A DNA stretch of 64,000 nt from JACMNW01 sp031406155 (GTDB lineage: Bacteria > Pseudomonadota > Alphaproteobacteria > Rhodobacterales > Rhodobacteraceae), in the NCBI GenBank assembly GCA_031406155.1, contig JANOGW010000049.1:1-64000 (forward strand), given 5' to 3'. Shown in pieces: positions 36,389 through 44,910 of the stretch; position 1 is the first letter of the stretch, and the number at the start of each line of letters is the position of its first letter. The translations under genes and the position numbers were made by a program. Below the pieces are notes generated by a model. It worked only from the letters and a program-made list of their open reading frames with translations. It made no database searches and had not been told where the DNA came from.

Positions 36389-37459
36389 TCACTCAGCCCC
36401 CTGCCCCACCCTTGCGCGCACATAGCCCAGATAGGCCCGATCGACAGCACGTAGCCGCGGCCTGCCAGAAGCCGCCCAGTAGGCGCGCCAATCGGCCTCC
36501 AGCGCGTAGATATCCCAACCCGGGGCCAGGCTGCGGGCCGTGTCATGGGTGGCACTGGCCAGCGGTGGCAGTTGCAGCCCCTGCCCAGCCCCTGTTTCCA
36601 GAACGGTCACGCGGTTGACAAAGCGGATGATGTCGCCGGGGTCTTCGGCCATGGTATAGTCGGGCAGGTGATCGGCCGTGATCATCTCGCGCAGCATGGC
36701 GCGGAATACCCGGCGCGGACTGGCAGAGCCGGATTTCTTCAACAACGTGTCGACCGAAACGCGCCAGCTGTCCTGCCGGCCGCAATGCTTGCGCGCCAGT
36801 TCATAGATGCGCCGCTCCAGCGGTTTGCGCAGCCGGAAATAATCGCGGCTCAGCGTCAGCACCGCCGACGACATCACCGCGCGGTAAAGCCAGTCCGACA
36901 GCGTGACCGACACCGATATCATCCGCCCGCTCCGGGTCTTGCGGGCAATTTCCCAGCCCTCGATCAGGCCAAAGCCGCGGGTAACCTCGATCCCGTCCCC
37001 ACCCTGCCCCTCAATTGCCAGGTTGGTGGTGATCCGGGTGCCAGCCAAGCGTTCAAACGCCTCACGCAGCCGCCGGTACGCATCGCCCGAGGTTTCGCGG
37101 TTGGTAGCCACCAGCAGATCATGCGCGCGCAGGGTCAGAGTGCGGCTGACGCTGCGGCCCGTGTTCAGCGCCGCCATCAACTGACTGATGCAGTAGATCA
37201 GAATGTCCTTGTCATGGATGGTGGCAAGCCCACGCACCGACGGGGTCACGGTGATATCAACGCCGTTATGGACATAGGCAAGGATGCGCAGATCGGGCTT
37301 CGTCGCCAATGAAAACACCGGGTGTTCCATGGTCGCCATATCGTCCTTGGGCAGCGCATCTAGGATATCGCAAACGAAAAAATCGCCCGTCGGGTGCCTA
37401 TGCGGCACCAACCCCCCTGCCCTGCCTGTGCTCACCACTGTCACTGTCGTTGCCTGCAT
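36389..37459 (-). CDS. repA: RPA-family plasmid replication initiator
   Basis: A replication initiator of the RPA type (replication initiator protein A) used by Rhodobacteraceae and other alphaproteobacterial plasmids. Diagnostic segments are HPTGDFFVCDILDALPKDD, MEHPVFSLATKPD and TIHDKDILIYCISQLM, followed by winged-helix regions (RIYELARKHCG, VDTLLKKSGS). It should bind the iterons just upstream and open the origin. The start is uncertain: a GTG at 37543-37541 would give 384 residues but would overlap the DnaA box, while the ATG at 37459 gives 356 residues and begins 21 residues before the conserved region. It is divergent from parAB. Confidence 0.85.
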   Translation of the reverse strand: MQATTVTVVSTGRAGGLVPHRHPTGDFFVCDILDALPKDDMATMEHPVFSLATKPDLRILAYVHNGVDITVTPSVRGLATIHDKDILIYCISQLMAALNTGRSVSRTLTLRAHDLLVATNRETSGDAYRRLREAFERLAGTRITTNLAIEGQGGDGIEVTRGFGLIEGWEIARKTRSGRMISVSVTLSDWLYRAVMSSAVLTLSRDYFRLRKPLERRIYELARKHCGRQDSWRVSVDTLLKKSGSASPRRVFRAMLREMITADHLPDYTMAEDPGDIIRFVNRVTVLETGAGQGLQLPPLASATHDTARSLAPGWDIYALEADWRAYWAASGRPRLRAVDRAYLGYVRARVGQGAE

Positions 37460-37535
37460 TCCGCCCCGGTTCCCGCTGGATATCCCCCAAACAGCCCGAG
37501 ATTCGTTTCGTGGTTTTAGTGACACCACGCTAGAG

Positions 37536-37544
37536 TTATCCACA
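37536..37544 (+). promoter_or_regulatory. Perfect DnaA box near repA
   Basis: TTATCCACA, the consensus DnaA box, lies at the 5' edge of the repA region and about 23 bases before the first iteron. It overlaps the possible GTG start of repA. This suggests that host DnaA helps opening or that repA expression is linked to DnaA binding. Confidence 0.75.
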
Positions 37545-37566
37545 GCGTCGGTCCAGCCCGGCTTTC

Positions 37567-37625
37567 GGGGGTTCAGAGTCAGACGAACGGGGGATCAGAG
37601 TCGCATCATCGGGGGTTCAGAGTCA
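37567..37625 (+). repeat. Three 22-bp-period iterons of the replication origin
   Basis: A 15-base core GGGGGTTCAGAGTCA occurs at 37567-37581 and 37611-37625. A two-mismatch copy, GGGGGATCAGAGTCG, lies at 37589-37603. The starts are exactly 22 bases apart, two helical turns. They lie between divergent repA and parA and next to a DnaA box on one side and an AT-rich stretch on the other. This is the classical arrangement of an iteron origin bound by the initiator. Confidence 0.85.
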
Positions 37626-37869
37626 TGCAATCTAAAAAAAAGCCCGATTTGTACATAAGACACAGCGGCTTACGGACGGGGCTTTTCTACTTAACTGATT
37701 CAATAACTCCGATTATAACTGCAAAAAGATGAGGACATCTTTGCCAAACGCAGAAAACAACCCCAAAATCCCAGAAATTGCTTAGAATAAAAAGGTTTTG
37801 TGCGCCCTTTGCTTCCATATGCTGCGTTTTGTGGTATATGTTTAAAAACAGCATACATGGGGTCAACCG
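37626..37869. promoter_or_regulatory. AT-rich unwinding region and parA control region
   Basis: The 240 bases between the iterons and parA are strikingly AT-rich against the GC-rich surroundings and are the probable DNA unwinding element. Two inverted repeats are visible: AAAGATG-AGGA-CATCTTT (37725-37742) and TATGCTG (37818-37824) with CAGCATA (37849-37855) just ahead of parA. The latter pair is a candidate ParA or ParB autoregulatory operator. The parA promoter should also lie here. Confidence 0.55.
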
Positions 37870-39258
37870 ATGTCCAAAGACGGTGACGAGCAGCCGCCCT
37901 ATTTCAACATCAACCCCGAGACGGCTTTGGCTGATCTGGGGCCTGCGACCGGCACCGCGGACTTTGCCGCCCTTGCCGATGCCTGTGCGCGGGGCCGGGC
38001 CGATCTTGCCAGTCGCGGGATCAAGGAAGAAGGCCGCAAAACGCTGCGGCTGTTTTCGACGTGGGAGATTACGCGCTACCTGATCCCGGTGGCGCCTGCG
38101 CATTTTCGCCGCGTGCTGAAGGCCAATCCCGATTTGCCGCAGGGCCGATCCGAAACCGAAACCGGCGCCAGGTGGTTCATGCTGGATGAAGTGCTGCGCC
38201 TGCGCGCGCATTTCGCCGCCGAAGGATCCCGTGCCAAGGAATACCTGCCTTACCGCCCCAAGGGATTGCCGGCAAAAATCGTCGCTGTGGCCAATTTCAA
38301 GGGCGGTGTCGGCAAGACCTCGACTGCGGCGCATCTGGCGATGTCGGCAGCACTTGATGGCTACAAGGTGCTGGTGATCGATCTGGACAGCCAAGGCTCG
38401 ATGACCTCGATCTTTGGCGGCCGGGTGGCGGATGAATGGCAGACTGTATTCCCGCTGATCGCGCGGCATTATGCCGGGCATCTGCGGGCCGAAAATCAGA
38501 TGCGGCTGGCGCGGGGTGAGGCGCCGTTGCCGCTGGACGAGACGATGACCGAGGCGCTGAGGATCACGGCGCAGGATGTCATCCAGAAAACCCATTGGCC
38601 GAACATCGATCTGATCGGGGCGCAGTTGAACCTATACTGGGCCGAGTTCCAGATCCCCGTCTGGCGCATGCAGGCGCGTGGCTGGAAGCTGTGGGATGCG
38701 CTGACCGACATGCTGGACGCCGACGGCGTGCTGGATGCCTATGACATCGTGCTTTTGGATACGCCCCCTGCCCTTGGGTACCTCACGATCAACGGGCTGG
38801 CGGCGTCGGATATCCTGCTGGTACCGGTGGGGGCCTCGTTTCTGGAGTTTGACTCTACGGGACGGTTCTTTGACATGCTGCATTCGACATTCTCGTCAAT
38901 CGAAACCGGGGAAAACATGGCCGCACGGGCCTTGGGACGGCCGGAGCTGGCGTTTGAGTGGGATGCGGTGCGCGCGGTCATCACCCGCTATGACGGCGCG
39001 CAGCAGGCCGAACTGGCGGGGCTGATGCAGGCCTATCTGGGGCGCAGCCTCAGCCCCTACCGGCAGGATTTCACCGCGCTGATCGGTCAGGCGGGCGAAC
39101 GGATATCGGGCATCTACGAGGCGGATTACCGCGATTTCAACCGCGATACCTATACCCGGGGTCGCGAAACCTTTGATCAGACCTATGCCGCCTTCAAGCG
39201 CCTGCTGCTGGGGGTCTGGCGACGGGATGAATTGAAAGCGCAGGGCAATTTGATTTAG
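37870..39258 (+). CDS. parA: Plasmid partition ATPase ParA
   Basis: A 462-residue ParA of the large (type Ia) class. About 130 N-terminal residues probably carry an HTH domain for autoregulation (RLFSTWEITRYL region). The deviant Walker A follows in ANFKGGVGKTSTAAHLA, then Walker A' (VLVIDLDSQGSMTS) and Walker B (VLLDTPPALGY). It drives segregation with ParB. It starts downstream of the origin, is divergent from repA, and lies 70 bases before parB in the same direction. Confidence 0.92.
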   Translation: MSKDGDEQPPYFNINPETALADLGPATGTADFAALADACARGRADLASRGIKEEGRKTLRLFSTWEITRYLIPVAPAHFRRVLKANPDLPQGRSETETGARWFMLDEVLRLRAHFAAEGSRAKEYLPYRPKGLPAKIVAVANFKGGVGKTSTAAHLAMSAALDGYKVLVIDLDSQGSMTSIFGGRVADEWQTVFPLIARHYAGHLRAENQMRLARGEAPLPLDETMTEALRITAQDVIQKTHWPNIDLIGAQLNLYWAEFQIPVWRMQARGWKLWDALTDMLDADGVLDAYDIVLLDTPPALGYLTINGLAASDILLVPVGASFLEFDSTGRFFDMLHSTFSSIETGENMAARALGRPELAFEWDAVRAVITRYDGAQQAELAGLMQAYLGRSLSPYRQDFTALIGQAGERISGIYEADYRDFNRDTYTRGRETFDQTYAAFKRLLLGVWRRDELKAQGNLI

Positions 39259-39328
39259 GTGCCCTGCCCTACGGAAAAGGCTCTAACATGGCTGAAACTA
39301 TGTATGGTTGGCGGTAAGGAGGCAAAGA

Positions 39329-40339
39329 ATGGCAAAACGCAAGCGATTAACACCGCCACAAGAGACCTATCTTGCCCCGGTTACGGCCGAAAATAAGGCT
39401 CTGAACGGCCCTTTCGGGTCTGTTGTGCGTAGCCCTGCCCCGATTGCCCAGATGGCCGGCGATGCCGCTGCGGTGGCGGCCCTGCGTGAAGTTACGGAAG
39501 AGCTGCACTCGGCCCGCGCTGAAGGGCGGTTGGTGCAGCAAGTACCGCTTACCGCGATCGAGGTGGAACACCTGCTGCGCGACCGCATCCATCACGACGA
39601 CGAAGACATGGCGGCGCTGAGGGCAAGCCTGCGGGCGCGCGGCCAGCAGACGCCGATCGATCTGGTTGATCTTGGCAGTGGGCGTTACGGCCTGATCTCG
39701 GGCTGGCGTCGGTTGATGGCGCTAAGCGATCTGCACGCCGAGACGGGAGAGGCTCGTTTTTCCACGATTCAGGCTCTGTTACGGCGGCCCGACGGGTCTG
39801 CGGATGCCTATCTGGCCATGGTCGAGGAAAACGAAATTCGCGTGGGCCTTGGCCATTACGAACGCGCCCGCATTGCGGCAAAAGCAGCAGAAGCGGGTGT
39901 TTATCCGGATCTGCACGCAGCATTACGGCATCTTTTTTCGGCGGCAAGCCGGGCGAAACGATCAAAAATCGGCACGTTCGTGTCGATCTACAAAGCCCTT
40001 GATGGCGCGCTGCAATTTCCCGGCGCAATTTCTGAACGCCTTGGCCTTGCACTGGCCGCAGCCCTGGAGGCCGATGCGACACTTGGCGCGCGTTTGGTGC
40101 GGATGCTGGACGATGCGAATCCGAAATCCCCACCCGAGGAGCAATCGCTGCTGGCCAGAGCGCTGCGGCCTGCGAGGCCAGACAAAGGTTCGCCTCGGAA
40201 AACAGGGAAAAACATCGCGCCCGGCATCACGTTGCGTGTTTCGGGGAAGGGTGTGCAGGCGCAATATACTTTGTCGGGTCCCGGCCTTGGCGGGGATTTC
40301 GAGGCGAGGTTGGTGGGTTGGCTGAAATTATCCAGCTAG
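39329..40339 (+). CDS. parB: Plasmid partition protein ParB
   Basis: A 336-residue ParB-family protein. The ParB/Srx N-terminal domain includes LISGWRRLMAL, corresponding to the GERR-like CTP-binding box, and VEENEIRVGLGHYERARIA. A helix-turn-helix follows, and the C-terminal domain is of plasmid RepB/ParB type. The ATG at 39329 follows a clear AAGGAGG ribosome site at 39316-39322. It should bind a centromere site, possibly the palindromes at 41470-41513. Confidence 0.88.
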   Translation: MAKRKRLTPPQETYLAPVTAENKALNGPFGSVVRSPAPIAQMAGDAAAVAALREVTEELHSARAEGRLVQQVPLTAIEVEHLLRDRIHHDDEDMAALRASLRARGQQTPIDLVDLGSGRYGLISGWRRLMALSDLHAETGEARFSTIQALLRRPDGSADAYLAMVEENEIRVGLGHYERARIAAKAAEAGVYPDLHAALRHLFSAASRAKRSKIGTFVSIYKALDGALQFPGAISERLGLALAAALEADATLGARLVRMLDDANPKSPPEEQSLLARALRPARPDKGSPRKTGKNIAPGITLRVSGKGVQAQYTLSGPGLGGDFEARLVGWLKLSS

Positions 40340-40424
40340 GGCAGCGATTGCTTGCTGTGGTGGCCTTACCATGGAAGAAGGGCCTGAACCGGTCCAATGC
40401 GGCCCTTTCTACGGTAGTTCACAC

Positions 40425-41363
40425 GTGACCGAAACGCGCCCAAAAACCTCCATCCTCATCATCAGCTACAACACAAGAGAGATGACACTGGCCTGCTTGC
40501 GGTCGGTCATCGCCGAAACGCGGTCGTCGCATGAGGTGATTGTACTTGATAACAACTCTGCGGATGGTTCGGCGGCGGCCATAGCGGTGGAGTTTCCCGA
40601 TCTGCTGCTGATAGCCGAGAAAGATAATCATGGCTTTGCAATGGGCAACAACCTTGCGGCCAAGCGGGCGCAGGGCGAGTATATCTTGCTGCTAAACCCC
40701 GATACCATCGTTCTGGATGGCGCAATCGACCGTCTTGTGGCCTTTGCCGACAGCCTGCCACAGGCCAGAATCTGGGGTGGTCGCACGCTTTTTGGCGATA
40801 ACAGTCTCAATACCTCGTCTTGCTGGCGCAAAATGAGCCTGTGGAACATCTTCTGCCGAACGGCTGGTCTGACGGGGGTCTTTGCGCGCAGCGCGCTGTT
40901 CAATTCCGAAGCCTATGGCGGTTGGGATCGTAACTCGATGCGGCATGTCGATATCGTCTCTGGGTGTTTTTTCCTGATCAAGCGGGCGGATTGGGAGGCG
41001 TTGGATGGCTTTGACCCTGTTTTCGTGATGTACGGCGAGGAAGCCGATCTTTGCCTGCGCGCAACGCGCGATTTGCACGCAGCGCCGCATGTCACGCCGG
41101 ATGCAACGATCATCCACTATGGTGGCGCGTCGGAACGGGTTCGGGCGGACCGGGTCATCCGGGTACTGCGCGCCAAGGCCGAACTGCTGCGCCGGCACAT
41201 CCCGGCCTGGCAGCGGCCCCTCGCGTGGGGGCTGTTTTTGCTGTTTCCGCTATCGCGGCGCATCGCAGCAAGTGTCGGATTGCGCAAAGGCGGTGGCGAA
41301 AGCTCCAATGTCTGGCGCGAGGTCTGGCAGCGGCGCGCAGAATGGGGAAATGGGTTTACCTGA
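40425..41363 (+). CDS. GT2 family glycosyltransferase (WcaA/rhamnosyltransferase type)
   Basis: A GT-A glycosyltransferase of about 312 residues. It shows ILIISYNTREM at the start, a VLDNNSADGS nucleotide site, a LLLNPDT metal motif (NPD in place of DxD, usual in this subgroup) and SGCFFLIKR and MYGEEADLCLR in the acceptor part. It is most like rhamnosyltransferase-type GT2 enzymes. It begins the right EPS and secretion region 85 bases after parB. The GTG at 40425 begins right before the conserved strand; an ATG at 40371 would add 18 residues and is an alternative. Confidence 0.85.
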   Translation: MTETRPKTSILIISYNTREMTLACLRSVIAETRSSHEVIVLDNNSADGSAAAIAVEFPDLLLIAEKDNHGFAMGNNLAAKRAQGEYILLLNPDTIVLDGAIDRLVAFADSLPQARIWGGRTLFGDNSLNTSSCWRKMSLWNIFCRTAGLTGVFARSALFNSEAYGGWDRNSMRHVDIVSGCFFLIKRADWEALDGFDPVFVMYGEEADLCLRATRDLHAAPHVTPDATIIHYGGASERVRADRVIRVLRAKAELLRRHIPAWQRPLAWGLFLLFPLSRRIAASVGLRKGGGESSNVWREVWQRRAEWGNGFT

Positions 41364-41469
41364 ATGATAGGGTGGCGGGAAATTGCCGTATCCCAATCGC
41401 CGGGGTACTAAGGCGCCACCCCCTGATGTAGTCACGCCGATGTATTTGGGATGTAGTAGGTTCAGATGT

Positions 41470-41513
41470 GTTTCGCACGCGAAACGACGTGTACACAGCC
41501 TTGTAACACGTCG
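41470..41513. promoter_or_regulatory. Palindrome cluster, candidate parS or operator
   Basis: GTTTCGCACGCGAAAC (41470-41485) is an inverted repeat with 7-base arms. Its last base starts a second inverted repeat, CGACGTGT (41485-41492) with ACACGTCG (41506-41513), which also contains the 8-base palindrome GTGTACAC. The first resembles an expanded version of the chromosomal parS core GTTTCACGTGAAAC. It lies 1.1 kb after parB and 125 bases before the type I secretion operon. It could be the partition centromere of this replicon or an operator for the secretion genes. Confidence 0.5.
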
Positions 41514-41637
41514 CGTGAAAGGTCAGGGGCAGGGTTTTCTCGGAAGCTCATACTTTGAAAGAAGACAGAAATTCGGTGGTATGGTTAGCCCGTAGCGGCT
41601 TCCGACGCCGCAATGACCGAATAGTGACAGGACCAAG

Positions 41638-43392
41638 ATGCAAGACGCCCTGAACAAGATGAACAACCCCTATCGCAAAGTGCTGCGCGAGTTGAGGCGA
41701 ACCTTCATTCAGGTCGGGTTGTTCAGCGCTGCGATCAACATCCTGATGCTGACCGGGCCGATCTACATGTTGCAGGTCTATGACCGGGTGCTGTCAAGCG
41801 GGTCTGTGGCCACGCTGCAGGGTCTGTTTGTCATCGTGGTGGTGCTTTACGCATTTCTGGGCGTCTACGAATTTTTGCGTGCACGACTGCTGTCGCGGGC
41901 CGGCTACCGGATGGATGCGCTGCTGGGCAACAAGGTTTTCGATTTCTGGATGTATCTGGGGGCGACCCAGGACCGTAGCGGCGACAACCCGCTGCGCGAT
42001 CTGGATGTCGTGCGCGGCTTTCTGGCGAGCCCAGCGATTCTGGGCATCTTTGATGTGCCCTGGATCCCGTTCTTTCTGGTCATCGTGTTTTTCATTCATC
42101 CCTGGCTTGGCTATCTGACCCTTGCCGGGGCGCTGGTCGTGGCAGTTGCCGCCCTTCTGAACCAGCTGGTCACCCGCAATGCCATTTCACGGGCTGTCGG
42201 CATCGACAGTGGCGAGCGTGGCTTTATCGAGAAGAGCCGGCGCAATGCCGAGGTGGTGCTGGCTCTTGGCATGCAACGCCGGATCGTTGACCGCTGGCGT
42301 GGCATGCATGACCAAAGCCTGGCCTATTTTCAGCTAAGCGGTGAGCGGAGCGAGGGGTTTTCCGCCTTTTCCAAGGCGTTCCGGCTGCTGTTGCAATCCA
42401 TGCTGCTGACGCTGGGGGCCTATCTTGCGATCAAGCAGGAAGTCTCTGCCGGGGCGATTATTGCCACATCCATCATTGCGGGGCGGGCGCTGGCCCCGGT
42501 GGATCAGGTGATCGGGCAATGGAAATCCATCGGGCGCACCTTGCAGGCGCATCGCAGTCTGCTGGCAACGCTAGACCGGATGCCCCCCGACCAGCGCCAT
42601 ATCACGCTGCCTGAACCCAAAGGCAACATTCAGGTCACCAACCTGACCAAATACGCGCCCACACAAATGCAAGCCGGGCCGCGGCAGAAAATCCTCAGCC
42701 AGTTGAACTTTTCCCTGACCCCGGGCGATGGCCTGGGCGTGATCGGCAATTCGGCTGCGGGCAAATCCAGCCTGGCCAAGGTGCTGGTGGGTGCCTGGCG
42801 GCCCGAGGGGGGGGAAATTCGACTGGACGGCGCGACGCTGGATCAATGGCATCCCGAAGATCTGGGGCGTCATATCGGCTACCTGCCGCAGACGCTGGAA
42901 ATGCTGCCGGGCACGATTGCCGAAAACATCGCGCGCTTCAATCCGCAGGCGCAGGACAAGGTGATAATCGAAGCGGCCCAGATCGCCGGCGTGCATGAGA
43001 TGATCCTGGCGCTGCCGGGGGGCTATGGCACGCCGATCGGCATGGCGGGGCAGCCCCTGTCGGGGGGTCAGATCCAGCGGATTGGCCTGGCGCGGGCGAT
43101 CTACGGCATTCCGCGGCTGATCGTGCTGGATGAGCCGAACTCCAACCTTGATGGCGGTGGCGATGATGCGCTGTCGGCGGCTATTCTGACGCTGCGCGCG
43201 CGCGGCTGCGTGGTGGTGGTGATGGCGCATCGGCCAAGCGTCATTCATGCGGTGAACAAGGTGATGATCCTGCACAAAGGCACGATCGCGCATTTCGGCA
43301 ACAAGGAAGAGATCATTCAAATGGCCATGCGCCCGGTTGATACCGAAGATGATCGCCCCGCCGAAGACCCTGTTGCACAGAGGATCGGATAG
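41638..43392 (+). CDS. prsD: Type I secretion ABC transporter (PrsD-like)
   Basis: A 584-residue ABC exporter half. Six transmembrane helices fill the first 300 residues, and there is no N-terminal peptidase or CLD. The nucleotide-binding domain has Walker A (GNSAAGKSS), signature (LSGGQIQR), Walker B (RLIVLDEPN) and the H-loop (VMAHRPS). It belongs to the PrtD/PrsD family that exports RTX-type proteins and EPS-modifying enzymes. The gene symbol is by similarity to the rhizobial system. It is followed after 3 bases by the adaptor gene. The palindrome cluster 125 bases upstream may control it. Confidence 0.9.
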   Translation: MQDALNKMNNPYRKVLRELRRTFIQVGLFSAAINILMLTGPIYMLQVYDRVLSSGSVATLQGLFVIVVVLYAFLGVYEFLRARLLSRAGYRMDALLGNKVFDFWMYLGATQDRSGDNPLRDLDVVRGFLASPAILGIFDVPWIPFFLVIVFFIHPWLGYLTLAGALVVAVAALLNQLVTRNAISRAVGIDSGERGFIEKSRRNAEVVLALGMQRRIVDRWRGMHDQSLAYFQLSGERSEGFSAFSKAFRLLLQSMLLTLGAYLAIKQEVSAGAIIATSIIAGRALAPVDQVIGQWKSIGRTLQAHRSLLATLDRMPPDQRHITLPEPKGNIQVTNLTKYAPTQMQAGPRQKILSQLNFSLTPGDGLGVIGNSAAGKSSLAKVLVGAWRPEGGEIRLDGATLDQWHPEDLGRHIGYLPQTLEMLPGTIAENIARFNPQAQDKVIIEAAQIAGVHEMILALPGGYGTPIGMAGQPLSGGQIQRIGLARAIYGIPRLIVLDEPNSNLDGGGDDALSAAILTLRARGCVVVVMAHRPSVIHAVNKVMILHKGTIAHFGNKEEIIQMAMRPVDTEDDRPAEDPVAQRIG

Positions 43393-43395
43393 ATC

Positions 43396-44709
43396 ATGAC
43401 CCGCCGCCCGGAACCTGAGGTCAAATTGAAAACCAGCCTTGCCGCCACGACACGGTTTGGGGTTTTTGCCAGCCTTGCCTTGCTGATCATTGGCTTTGTC
43501 TGGATGCAAAGCACGATGATCGCGGGTGCGGTCATCGCCTCGGGGCAGGCGGTGGTCAGCGGCAAGCCAAAGGTGGTGCAAAGCCTTGATGGCGGTGTCG
43601 TGGCCGAGATCTTTGTCGAAGACGGCGATGTGGTGCGCGCGGGCGATGTGCTGTTGAAGCTGGATCCGACGCTGTTGAAGATCAACCTCGATATCTATCG
43701 CAACCGGCTGGCCGAGGTCACGGCGCGGGAAAGCCGTCTGGAGGCCGAATATACCGGTGAGCCATCGATCACCCGCCTGCCAGTGCCCGTACAATTGGAC
43801 GGTGTCGTCATTGAGCGGCATTACGTTGGCCAGCAGGCGGTGTTTCAGGCCCGCCGCGAGGTGTTGGAGGGCAAGAAGGAACAGCTGGATGAACGCATCT
43901 TGCAGTTCGGCAACCAGACTGACGGGGTGAACGGGCAGATATCGTCGGTGCGCGATCAGCTGGAGTATGTGAAGCGCGAGCTGGACGGCCTGCAGGCGCT
44001 GAACAAGGAAGGTCTGGCCCGCGAAAGCCAGGTGCTGGAATTGCAGCGCGCACAGGCCGGCCTGCTGGGGCAGATGTCACAGTTGCAGTCGGAACTGGCG
44101 CGCATCAAGAACTCGATCCGCGATACCGAACTGGAGATCCTGCAATCCGAGCGCACCTTCAAGGAAGAGGTGGTGACCGAACTGCGCGATGCGACCGCGA
44201 CGCGCGAAGAGTTGATCCTTGATATCACCACCGTCGAAAAACAACTGGAACGGGTCGATATTCTGGCCCCCACTGATGGCATCATCCACGAAATGCAGGT
44301 CTATACCGTGGGCGGCGTGGTTCCGCCCGAGGCGACCATCGTGCAGATCATCCCGCAAGCCGAAGGCGTGGAGTTCGAGTTGCGCATCGATCCCAAGGCG
44401 ATTGACCAGATCTTTGTCGGCCAGAAGGCCAAGGTGTCCTTTCCGGCCTTCGACATGCGCACGATCCCGGAAATCTTCGGCACGCTGTCCGAGGTGCCGC
44501 CCAGTTCGGTGACCGATCCGACCACCGGGCAATCCTATTACCGGGTGGGCTTGTCGGTGCCGCCTGCGGGGTTGGCGCTGCTGGGCAATGTCGATCTGAT
44601 CCCCGGAATGCCGATCGAGGCGTTCTTGGAAACCGGCGAACGGTCGGTGCTGAGCTACCTTACAAAGCCCTTGATGGACCAGTTGTCGCGCGCGTTCCGC
44701 GAGGGATGA
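43396..44709 (+). CDS. prsE: HlyD-family type I secretion adaptor (PrsE-like)
   Basis: A 437-residue membrane fusion protein. One transmembrane segment lies near residues 18-38, then a biotinyl-lipoyl half (SLDGGVVAEIFVEDGDVV), a long coiled coil (about 100-285), the second lipoyl half (VDILAPTDGIIHEMQVYTVGGVV) and a beta-barrel part. This is the periplasmic bridge between the ABC exporter and the outer-membrane channel. The start is 3 bases from the exporter stop, so the two are co-translated. Confidence 0.9.
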   Translation: MTRRPEPEVKLKTSLAATTRFGVFASLALLIIGFVWMQSTMIAGAVIASGQAVVSGKPKVVQSLDGGVVAEIFVEDGDVVRAGDVLLKLDPTLLKINLDIYRNRLAEVTARESRLEAEYTGEPSITRLPVPVQLDGVVIERHYVGQQAVFQARREVLEGKKEQLDERILQFGNQTDGVNGQISSVRDQLEYVKRELDGLQALNKEGLARESQVLELQRAQAGLLGQMSQLQSELARIKNSIRDTELEILQSERTFKEEVVTELRDATATREELILDITTVEKQLERVDILAPTDGIIHEMQVYTVGGVVPPEATIVQIIPQAEGVEFELRIDPKAIDQIFVGQKAKVSFPAFDMRTIPEIFGTLSEVPPSSVTDPTTGQSYYRVGLSVPPAGLALLGNVDLIPGMPIEAFLETGERSVLSYLTKPLMDQLSRAFREG

Positions 44710-44882
44710 TTGCCGCCAAACCCCTGCGTCCGAGCAGGGCAGGGGTGATGCAGCAGGGGCACAATGCGCATCCAATGCCCGCCTGTCGTCTGGGCAAGAT
44801 TGCCTAAACACCCCGCTTGCCGCAGAATCATCCCTGAGGCGATAACCGTCAAACAAAACCGCAAAAGCGGTGCATGGAACGG

Positions 44883-44910
44883 GCAGGCAGTAGTATGCAG
44901 GCAGTAGTAT
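44883..44910 (+). repeat. Perfect 14-bp tandem duplication at a start codon
   Basis: GCAGGCAGTAGTAT occurs twice back to back (44883-44896 and 44897-44910), ending at the start codon of the outer-membrane factor. The first copy creates an extra ATG at 44895-44897. This opens a five-codon frame ending in a TGA (44910-44912) that overlaps the ATG pair at 44909 and 44912. The duplication may give a mini-leader coupled to the real start. Confidence 0.8.

Noticed and set aside
36389..40339. repABC replicon
   Set aside because: The initiator is RPA type and is divergent from parAB instead of being the third gene of one operon; iterons lie between them.
41370..41421. Inverted repeat GGGTGGCG/CGCCACCC after the GT2 gene as a terminator
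   Set aside because: The loop is 36 bases long and no T run follows.
42571..43821. Minus-strand open frame of 416 codons
   Set aside because: It is antisense to the exporter and adaptor genes, whose motifs and spacing are convincing.
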